Source: an uncultured Cellvibrio sp. (GTDB lineage Bacteria; Pseudomonadota; Gammaproteobacteria; Pseudomonadales; Cellvibrionaceae). Taken from it: 60,538 nt of DNA. Under the pieces are notes generated by a model. That model was not told where the DNA came from. It saw only the letters and a list, made by a program, of their open reading frames with translations, and made no database searches. The stretch's first letter is position 1, and every line of letters starts with the position of its first letter. Location: the NCBI GenBank assembly GCA_946481095.1, contig CAMLML010000021.1:1-60538 (forward strand). Reading direction: 5' to 3'. Made by a program: the position numbers and the translations under genes. Shown piece by piece: positions 53,824 through 60,538 of this stretch.

Positions 53824-54746
53824 ACCCTATCAAGCAAGATGAATTTTTGCCAATTCGTGAGATTTCACGTTTGACCGGAATCAACACAGTGACCCTGCGT
53901 GCATGGGAAAGGCGTTACGGATTATTAAAACCCCGGCGTACGGAAAAAGGCCACAGGCTTTACACGCAAGATGATCTGCAACGTATTCAGCAAGTGCAGT
54001 ATTGGTTAAATAAAGGTTTGGCCATTAGCAAAGTGAATGAGTTGGTACAGCGCACCAATCAGGTTGAAGATCAGGTTGAAGATCAGGCTGAAGTCGCAGA
54101 AGTAGATTCAATTTGGGATGAGTTACAAAACAATTTGTATTTATCTGCATTGGAAATGAATCGACGACAATTGGATAAAGAATTGGAAAGACTATTTTCC
54201 GAATACCCGGTGGAATTACTGGCAGATAACCTGATATTGCCATTGCTCAATCAATTGCATGCGGATCCATTTCCTCAAGCATCTGTACAAAGATTTTTCA
54301 CCTCGGTATTGGAAGAACAATTATGCCGTATGCAATATCGCCAACGCCAAACGGCGAAAGGTAAAAAAATTCTGGTCATGATGGCCTCACCAACTGAAGA
54401 AAAAACGATAGGGTTATTATTGAATTATGGTCTGTTAATTAATGGTTTTATGTCGGAAATCATTAGCTATATCGACAACCATGAATTGGCTTACGCTATC
54501 AATAAATTGGAACCGGAATATCTCTGTCTGCTGGGTTATCGCCAGCTTGATGAAGCTATCTTGTTATCACAGGTCAACCAATTAATGGAATCCGAAACAA
54601 AATTGATTTTATTGGGTGCAGTTGCAGAATATATACAAAATTCGGGTCATGAAAATTCAAAAGAACATATTGTACTGGCCACGCGTTTTCAGTATCTGCT
54701 ACAGAAACTAATACAGGATTTGGAAGGAGTAGATCATGCCGAATAG
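53820..54746 (+). CDS. MerR-family regulator with degenerate cobalamin-binding-like domain
   Basis: 308 residues. The MerR helix-turn-helix is PIREISRLTGINTVTLRAWERRYGLLKPRRTEKGHRLYT. A Gln/Glu-repeat linker (VEDQVEDQ) leads to a helical bundle and a Rossmann-like segment (GKKILVMMASPTEEKTIGLLLNYGLL) that corresponds to the B12-binding domain of LitR/CarH. The E/D-x-H-x-x-G motif is replaced by EEKTIG, so the cobalt-ligating histidine is missing. It overlaps the preceding gene by ATGA and probably controls this operon. Confidence 0.88.
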   Translation: MNPIKQDEFLPIREISRLTGINTVTLRAWERRYGLLKPRRTEKGHRLYTQDDLQRIQQVQYWLNKGLAISKVNELVQRTNQVEDQVEDQAEVAEVDSIWDELQNNLYLSALEMNRRQLDKELERLFSEYPVELLADNLILPLLNQLHADPFPQASVQRFFTSVLEEQLCRMQYRQRQTAKGKKILVMMASPTEEKTIGLLLNYGLLINGFMSEIISYIDNHELAYAINKLEPEYLCLLGYRQLDEAILLSQVNQLMESETKLILLGAVAEYIQNSGHENSKEHIVLATRFQYLLQKLIQDLEGVDHAE

Positions 54747-55161
54747 TCTCTTGAATCAACTGCGCAGTGTTTATATGCAATTTAATTCAAAAACCTTATC
54801 GCAATTACCAGAAATCTATGCTGAAGATATTCAGTTTCGTGATCCATTTCATGCGATTAATGGGCTGTCGGGGTTAACGATTTATTTTGAATCCATGATG
54901 AAGGATTTGATCGAATGTCGTTTTGAATTTCACCACTCAGTAGAATTGCCTTCAGAAGCCGTATTGTTTTGGACTATGCATTATAGTCACAAGAAAATTG
55001 CCGGTGGCCAACTGTTGGAAATATCGGGTTCCAGTCATCTTAAATTTAATGACAAAGTTTTCTTTCATCGTGATTATTTTGATGCAGGTGCAATGCTGTA
55101 TGAACACCTGCCACTGGTCGGCGGCATCATAGGTTTTATCAAAAGGAGAATGAGCAAGTGA
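54736..55161 (+). CDS. SnoaL/NTF2-like protein
   Basis: 141 residues forming an NTF2-like cone: an N-terminal helix, YAEDIQFRDPFHAINGLSGLTIYFESMM, central strands, then FHRDYFDAGAMLYEHLPLVGGIIGFIKRR. This subgroup is regularly found in photolyase/DUF1365/CFA clusters. Substrate and activity are unknown. It overlaps merR by 11 bases and phr by GTGA. Confidence 0.85.
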   Translation: MPNSLLNQLRSVYMQFNSKTLSQLPEIYAEDIQFRDPFHAINGLSGLTIYFESMMKDLIECRFEFHHSVELPSEAVLFWTMHYSHKKIAGGQLLEISGSSHLKFNDKVFFHRDYFDAGAMLYEHLPLVGGIIGFIKRRMSK

Positions 55162-56585
55162 CGGCCATAGTCTGGTTTAGGCATGATCTTCGTATTGCAG
55201 ATAATCCTGCATTGGCAAAAGCCTGTGATCTAAAAATGAATGTTGTGGCTGTTTATATTCATTGTCAGTCCTGGATCAGTAAACATCAGATTGCACCTGT
55301 TCAATTGGATTTTGTTTGTCGTCATTTGCTTGCCTTGCGCCAGTCATTATTGGAAAAAAATATTCCGTTAAAAATCTATTCTGTCAAGAAATCGACAGAG
55401 ATTCCCAAGTTGCTATTAAAAATTACCGATGAATTTAAATCGAATCATTTATTCTTTAATGCGGAATATCCAATAGATGAGCTTGAGCGTGATATGGGGG
55501 TGAATCGCCAGCTTTCTGCCAAATCGATTCAAGTCAAACGTTGCCATGATCGTGTGATTATTCCACCCGGAATGATTCTGAATGGGCAGGGTGAGCCTTA
55601 CAAAGTGTTTACCGCTTTTAAAAATAAATGGCTGCAAACTATTATGCCACTGACATCTACCGGTCAAGCTATGCAACCTTTGCCTGCCCCCAAAAAAATA
55701 CCTGTTCTGGTTATTGAGCCGGATTCGGAAGAGGCTATTAATAAAATATTCAAAAAAAATGATTTAAAAGATTCATCATTCTGGCAGGCGGGTGAAAAAA
55801 TTGCACATAAAAAATTAATGCAATTTGTCGAGAATAAAATTACCGATTACAAAATAAATCGCGACTTTCCTGCAATTGACGGCACATCAGCTTTATCACC
55901 TTATTTGGCATTGGGTGTGATCTCGCCACGGCAAGCGATTCATCAAGTATTGCAATTTACGCAAGGTGATTGGGGTGGGAAAAATGCAGGTGCCAGTTGC
56001 TGGATCAGTGAAATTATTTGGCGCGAATTTTATCAGCATATAGTCGTCAACTTTCCGCATGTCTGTAAAGGTCAACCTATGCAAGCCTACACTGAAGCCT
56101 TTCCCTGGAAATCAGATCAATCGTTGTTTAATGTCTGGTGTGAAGGGAAAACCGGAATTCCAATAGTCGATGCTGCCATGCGCCAGTTGTTAACAACTGG
56201 CTGGATGCACAATCGATTGCGCATGGTGGTTGCCATGTTCCTAACCAAAAATTGTCAAATTGATTGGCGATTGGGTGAAGATTTCTTTATGCAACATTTA
56301 ATTGATGGCGATTTTTCAGCAAATAATGGTGGCTGGCAATGGAGTGCATCTACAGGTACAGATGCTGCGCCTTATTTCCGAATATTTAACCCTGTAAGCC
56401 AATCCGAAAAATTTGATCCAAACGGAGACTTTATTCGTATATGGATCCCTGAATTGGCTCATTTATCAGCGAAAGAAATTCACATGCCGCAAGCTGTAAA
56501 AAATTATCCTGCACCGGTAGTGGATCTGGGGGAAAGCCGAAAATCAACTATTGCTTTATTTTCAGCGATTCAATCAACCAAATGA
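55158..56585 (+). CDS. phrB: deoxyribodipyrimidine photolyase
   Basis: 475 residues from a GTG with AGGAG about nine bases upstream. The N-terminal antenna-binding domain starts IVWFRHDLRIADNPAL. The FAD domain contains TSALSPYLALGVISPRQ, WISEIIWREFYQHI, GIPIVDAAMRQLLTTGWMHNRLRMVVAMFL and DGDFSANNGGWQWSASTGTDAAPYFRIFNP. These are hallmarks of class I CPD photolyases, which repair UV dimers with light. The NNGGWQW asparagines and tryptophans are conserved. Confidence 0.96.
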   Translation: MTAIVWFRHDLRIADNPALAKACDLKMNVVAVYIHCQSWISKHQIAPVQLDFVCRHLLALRQSLLEKNIPLKIYSVKKSTEIPKLLLKITDEFKSNHLFFNAEYPIDELERDMGVNRQLSAKSIQVKRCHDRVIIPPGMILNGQGEPYKVFTAFKNKWLQTIMPLTSTGQAMQPLPAPKKIPVLVIEPDSEEAINKIFKKNDLKDSSFWQAGEKIAHKKLMQFVENKITDYKINRDFPAIDGTSALSPYLALGVISPRQAIHQVLQFTQGDWGGKNAGASCWISEIIWREFYQHIVVNFPHVCKGQPMQAYTEAFPWKSDQSLFNVWCEGKTGIPIVDAAMRQLLTTGWMHNRLRMVVAMFLTKNCQIDWRLGEDFFMQHLIDGDFSANNGGWQWSASTGTDAAPYFRIFNPVSQSEKFDPNGDFIRIWIPELAHLSAKEIHMPQAVKNYPAPVVDLGESRKSTIALFSAIQSTK

Positions 56586-56604
56586 AAGAGTGCCGGGCTT
56601 CGAT

Positions 56605-57375
56605 ATGAATACACCCTTAAATATTCTAATTACAGGTGCATCTTCCGGTATTGGGCTGGCCCTTGCCCGGGAATATCTCAACCAGGGTCATAAAGTTTTT
56701 GCATTGGCGAGATCAAAAGAAAAGCTGGACAAGTTACAAGCAGATTTTCCGGAACAAGTCATCAATTTACCTGCTGACATTTCAATATTGGATCAGGTTC
56801 GTGCTGTGAAAGCGTTGGTGTTGGAGAAAACAACCTACCTCGATGTATTAATTTTAAATGCAGGCACTTGTGAATATATTGATGCGAATCATTTTTCGTC
56901 CTCTGTTTTTAATCGTGTGGATAGTGTGAATTGGAGAGGGAATCATCATTGTCTCGAAGTTTTTTTACCTATGTTATTAGCTGCAAAAGAGTATGCCCGT
57001 AATCCGCATTTGGTTGGCATCTCCAGTCTGGCCGCAATTCTACCTTTACCCCGTTCTGAATCTTATGGTGCAAGCAAGGTAGCTTTTGAATATTGTTTAA
57101 AAAGCTTGCAAGTTGATCTTTATGCACAAGGCCTGGATGTAACCATCGTTCGCCCCGGCTTTGTTGATACACCGCTAACTCAGGCCAACGATTTTGATAT
57201 GCCATTAATCACATCCAGCGAGCAAGCTGCTCGAATTATAGTGAAGGGCATAGCAGCACGAAAAAATTTAATTGAGTTTCCAAAAGCGCTGGTTTGGTTG
57301 ATGAAACTGATCGCTTTATTTCCTTTTGCATTACAGAAACGAATTTTACAAAAAGTGGTGAGGAAAGAAGCATGA
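56605..57375 (+). CDS. short-chain dehydrogenase/reductase of the photolyase cluster
   Basis: 256 residues. The NAD(P) motif TGASSGIG lies near residue 9-16, and the active-site tyrosine and lysine are in SYGASKVAFEY. The C-terminus has a hydrophobic segment (ALVWLMKLIALFPFALQKRIL). An in-frame GTG at 56590 is an alternative start. Its relatives in such clusters are thought to act on fatty-acid or carotenoid-like intermediates. It overlaps the next gene by ATGA. Confidence 0.9.
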   Translation: MNTPLNILITGASSGIGLALAREYLNQGHKVFALARSKEKLDKLQADFPEQVINLPADISILDQVRAVKALVLEKTTYLDVLILNAGTCEYIDANHFSSSVFNRVDSVNWRGNHHCLEVFLPMLLAAKEYARNPHLVGISSLAAILPLPRSESYGASKVAFEYCLKSLQVDLYAQGLDVTIVRPGFVDTPLTQANDFDMPLITSSEQAARIIVKGIAARKNLIEFPKALVWLMKLIALFPFALQKRILQKVVRKEA

Positions 57376-58640
57376 GCCATCAACAAAAAATCGCCGTTAT
57401 AGGCTCAGGAATTAGTGGCTTGGTTGCCGCTTATTATTTATCAAAACAACATCAGGTTTTCGTTTACGAAGCAGCGTCTGAAATAGGTGGGCATACCGCA
57501 ACCAAACAGGTTTATATTGATGGAGAAGAGTATGCGGTTGATACAGGTTTTATTGTATTTAACGATAGAACTTACCCCAATTTTATAAAATTACTCACTG
57601 AACTTAATGTGGATTATCAAAAAACGGATATGGGTTTCAGTGTTAGCTGTCAAAATACGGGTGTTGAATACGCCGGAACATCTCTAAAAGGATTGTTTGC
57701 ACAAAAAAGAAATTTGTTGAATGGAAAATTCTGGCGAATGTTATGGGAAATTCTTCGCTTTAATAAAGCTTGTACTGCACTTTATGAAAATAACAAAATT
57801 GATGAGCAGTTAACGCTTGGCCACTATTTAAACCAGCAAGGTTATTCTGATTATTTTCAAAATCTTTACATTTTACCTATGGTCTCGGCTATTTGGTCAT
57901 CAGGCAATCAAACTGCCTCACAAATGCCCATGCAATTTTTTGTCAGATTTTTTCATAATCACGGATTATTGACTATTTTCAATCAGCCGCAGTGGTACAG
58001 CATCAAAGGTGGTTCTAAATCCTATCTAAAACCACTGACACAAGGATTCATTCATAATATTTTCTGTCAAACACCTGTGAAATCGATTCGTCGTTCTGCA
58101 GACAAGGTAGTGATTAATACGGATGCAAGAGGCGAAGAATATTATGATCAGGTAATTCTGGCTTGCCATAGCGACCAGGCTTTGGATTTGCTGGCTGATC
58201 CAACCCTTGATGAACAACGTATTCTGTCAGCGATTCCCTATATTGCGAATGATGTATGCCTGCACAGGGATATTGGTTTATTGCCAAAGGCAAGGCCTGC
58301 CTGGGCAAGTTGGAATTACTTGAATCTTCAATCGCAGCAATTCGATAAAACGGCACTGACTTACAACATGAATATTTTGCAGAAAATTTCTTCACCTCAT
58401 ACATTCTGTGTCAGTGTTAACGCCAATTCATTAATCAATCCGGATTTGGTGCTGGGACAATATCAATACAGTCATCCGGTATTTACTCCTGCATCAGTTA
58501 ACGCGCAAATGTCCTGGGCAGAAATCAGTGGCATGAATCGAACCCACTACTGTGGTGCTTACTGGCGCAATGGTTTTCACGAAGATGGTGTGGTTTCCGG
58601 GTTGCGAGTTGTTGACATGATGTCAGGGAGATTCGAATGA
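57372..58640 (+). CDS. FAD-dependent amine oxidase-like / NAD(P)-binding protein
   Basis: 422 residues. The dinucleotide-binding motif is IAVIGSGISGLVAAYYLSKQHQVFVYEAASEIGGHTA near the N-terminus, followed by DTGFIVFNDRTYPNF. The C-terminal ATG-motif-like region ends in YCGAYWRNGFHEDGVVSGLRV. Homologues next to DUF1365 and CFA-synthase genes are proposed to act on unsaturated fatty acyl chains. In furan fatty acid synthesis, a related flavoprotein works with a CFA-like methylase. The exact role here is inferred. Confidence 0.9.
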   Translation: MSHQQKIAVIGSGISGLVAAYYLSKQHQVFVYEAASEIGGHTATKQVYIDGEEYAVDTGFIVFNDRTYPNFIKLLTELNVDYQKTDMGFSVSCQNTGVEYAGTSLKGLFAQKRNLLNGKFWRMLWEILRFNKACTALYENNKIDEQLTLGHYLNQQGYSDYFQNLYILPMVSAIWSSGNQTASQMPMQFFVRFFHNHGLLTIFNQPQWYSIKGGSKSYLKPLTQGFIHNIFCQTPVKSIRRSADKVVINTDARGEEYYDQVILACHSDQALDLLADPTLDEQRILSAIPYIANDVCLHRDIGLLPKARPAWASWNYLNLQSQQFDKTALTYNMNILQKISSPHTFCVSVNANSLINPDLVLGQYQYSHPVFTPASVNAQMSWAEISGMNRTHYCGAYWRNGFHEDGVVSGLRVVDMMSGRFE

Positions 58641-59473
58641 AGGCCATCAAGAGTGCGATTTATTCCGGAAAATTACGACACAGGCGGTTTTTTCCAAAGT
58701 CGCATGAATTTACTTATGATGCCTGTATGTTTTATTTGGATCTGGAAGAACTGCCTCAGCTTTTTGAAAAAAATAAGTTTTGGTCATTTAATCGATTTAA
58801 TTTAGGCTGGTTTAATCGTAAAGATTATTTTGGTGATGCGTCTATACCACTCGACCAGGCGATCAGAAATTATGTAAAACAGGAATTGGGTTATTGCCCG
58901 GAAGGGTCTATTTGTTTGTTAACGCAATTACGCGTTTGGGGATTTTGCTTTAATCCTGTCAGCTTTTATTTTATTTTTGACAAAGATGCCAGTGTTCCTA
59001 AATTTATTTTAGCGGAAGTCAATAACACACCCTGGAATCAGAGGCATGCTTACCTGTTGGCTTGTGATGAAAAAGGGAAAGTCAATACTGATTTCAAGAA
59101 GCAATTCCATGTGTCACCATTTAATCCTATTGATATGCAATACCACTGGATCAGTACAACACCGGCTGAGCAATTAGTGGTACATATGGAAAATCATCAG
59201 CAATCTGTTGATGGCAAAACCCGACATATGGACGCCACTCTAACTTTAAAACGAGAAGCGTGGTCAGCCAGGCGTTTGAATAGCATTATTTGGACAATGC
59301 CTTGGCTTGCGATCAAAATTCCGGTTGCGATTTATTGGCAAGCACTGCGACTTTTTATTAAGCGCGTCCCGGTGTATTCGCATAGTTCAGTGCAACAACC
59401 ATCAACCCCCCAAACTTTAAATACATCATCTTTAAATAGTCACAATAAATCTTTTGGAGGAGTCGCCAAATGA
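58637..59473 (+). CDS. DUF1365 family protein
   Basis: 278 residues. Family segments include GKLRHRRFFPKSHEFTYDACMFYLDLEELP, LLTQLRVWGFCFNPVSFYFIFD, AEVNNTPWNQRHAYLL and FHVSPFNPIDMQYHW. The activity is unknown. It is almost always linked to the amine oxidase and CFA synthase genes in this type of cluster. ATGA overlaps join it to both neighbours. Confidence 0.92.
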   Translation: MKAIKSAIYSGKLRHRRFFPKSHEFTYDACMFYLDLEELPQLFEKNKFWSFNRFNLGWFNRKDYFGDASIPLDQAIRNYVKQELGYCPEGSICLLTQLRVWGFCFNPVSFYFIFDKDASVPKFILAEVNNTPWNQRHAYLLACDEKGKVNTDFKKQFHVSPFNPIDMQYHWISTTPAEQLVVHMENHQQSVDGKTRHMDATLTLKREAWSARRLNSIIWTMPWLAIKIPVAIYWQALRLFIKRVPVYSHSSVQQPSTPQTLNTSSLNSHNKSFGGVAK

Positions 59474-60517
59474 AATCAAATTCTATTGCAAGTTTTTCTG
59501 CACATAGAGCTTCAGCGTTTAGTTTTTCGCAGACGATTTCTAAAAAATTACTATTGTCCAATTTGGCAAAACTACAATACGGTTGTTTGAAACTGATTGA
59601 TGGGGATGAATGCTATTATCTAGGCGAAAATCCATCAGTTACCGACTTTACAGCTGAAATCCGTGTAAATTCAGCTGCATTTTATACAGATGTTGTGTTT
59701 GCAGGCAGTATAGGTGGTGGAGAAGCTTACATGAGTGGGCATTGGGATTCACCCGATGTTACCCAGGTAGTTAGATTATTTTCGAAGAATATTGATTTAT
59801 TGAATAAATTGGATAATAACCAGTCCTGGTTGAGTAAATTATCACTAAAATTTTTTCATTGGTTTAATCGCAATACCCTTGATGGATCGCGCAAAAACAT
59901 TTCTGCTCACTACGATTTGGGCAATGATTTCTTTTCATTGTTCTTGGATAAGACGATGATGTACTCATCTGCGATTTATCCAACAGCCGATAGCAATTTG
60001 AGCGAAGCATCTCTACATAAATTGAAAGTCATTTGTGAAAAATTGGAGCTGTCAGAAGAAGATCACCTATTGGAGATTGGTACCGGGTGGGGAGGCATGG
60101 CAATTTATGCCGCCAAACACTATGGTTGCAAAGTCACCACCACCACCATTTCCAAAGAACAGCGGGATTTTGCCATCAAACAAGTTACCCAGGAAAATCT
60201 GGCCGATAAAATAACGGTTTTGTTTGACGATTATCGTGATTTGAAAGGACAATTTACAAAACTGGTTTCAATCGAGATGATAGAGGCAGTAGGGCATGAG
60301 CATTTGCGAAAATATTTTTGCGTCTGCTCGAGCCTGCTAAAACCGAATGGTCTGATGCTCTTACAGTCAATCACTATTCCTGACCAGCGCTATGAGCAAG
60401 CGAAAAAAACCGTCGATTTTATCCAGCGTTATATTTTCCCTGGCGGTTGTTTACCTTCTTTATCCATTATTGAACAGGCTGTTTCTCGTGAAACTGATAT
60501 GCAAACCTTGGCGATTG
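59470..60517 (+). CDS. cfa: cyclopropane-fatty-acid-phospholipid synthase family protein, C-terminus missing
   Basis: About 349 residues before the contig ends, lacking roughly the last fifth. The SAM-dependent methyltransferase core has AHYDLGNDFFSLFLDKTMMYSSAIY, LEIGTGWGGMAIYAA, SIEMIEAVGHEHL and FPGGCLPS, all CFA synthase signatures. It methylenates or methylates unsaturated phospholipid chains. The ATG overlaps the DUF1365 stop. The frame continues into an adapter sequence at 60518, which encodes spurious residues. Confidence 0.93.
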
Positions 60518-60538
60518 AGATCGGAAGAGCACACGTCT
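60518..60538 (+). other. Illumina TruSeq adapter remnant at contig end
   Basis: The final 21 bases begin AGATCGGAAGAGC and continue with the read-1 adapter, without a mismatch. The cfa reading frame would read through it as IGRAHV, which does not fit the family. This is sequencing artefact. Confidence 0.97.

Overview
The window looks like one complete Illumina contig from a free-living, plant-polysaccharide-degrading gammaproteobacterium, most likely Cellvibrio or a close relative. Three secreted pectinases carry CBM2 modules, serine-rich linkers and CBM35 modules, an architecture typical of Cellvibrio. ThrH, a plant-type APS reductase and the ccm operon also fit. Both ends cut through genes (cmoB at the left, a cyclopropane-fatty-acid synthase gene at the right). 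The last 21 bases match an Illumina TruSeq adapter, so the right edge is an assembly artefact and not biology.

Layout. 0-2.9 kb (minus): cmoB fragment, a palindromic repeat, cmoA and a FliK-like hook-length-control protein. 2.95-8.2 kb (plus): overlapping ccmABCDEFG for heme export and cytochrome c maturation. The expected ccmH/ccmI are not next; a YdjM-like membrane protein and a secreted metallopeptidase with MORN repeats follow. 11-18 kb: grxD, a small coiled-coil membrane protein, cysH, thrH, a JmjC/cupin protein, a dienelactone-hydrolase-like enzyme, chrA and pabB. 18-23.7 kb: a DUF2339/DUF3999 pair, a cyclophilin with a GlyGly-CTERM-like tail, and a small membrane protein. 23.9-31 kb: a pectin locus with a beta-helix protein, pectin methylesterase, PL1 pectate lyase and PL10 pectate lyase. 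A LacI-type palindrome and an 11-bp direct repeat lie in the promoter region.

31-39.3 kb is an accessory patch of small, mostly unlinked genes: a bL12-CTD-like protein, a TPR protein, DUF1801, an autotransporter, a glycosyltransferase, GNAT, a DUF1330-like protein and an M28 peptidase. It contains two copies of a palindromic BIME-like repeat. Next come a secreted GH95 alpha-L-fucosidase and a chemoreceptor-like protein whose C-terminus is a TRAP-type (DctP) solute-binding domain, the most unusual single protein here.

44.1-52.7 kb: a LysR regulator is divergent from a one-directional run of muconolactone-isomerase-like protein, Cys-type alpha/beta hydrolase, DJ-1/PfpI protein, amidohydrolase with a Tat-lipoprotein-like leader, SDR, Kef-type K+/H+ antiporter and an exported four-domain ABM-ABM-CMD-CMD protein. 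I do not recognise this as a described pathway. It reads as a catabolic or electrophile-detoxification unit. 52.8-60.5 kb: a tightly overlapping operon of DUF523-DUF1722, MerR, SnoaL-like, photolyase, SDR, FAD amine oxidase, DUF1365 and CFA synthase. It is headed by a palindrome covering the -10 box and resembles light or singlet-oxygen response clusters. The MerR protein appears to have lost the cobalamin-binding histidine.
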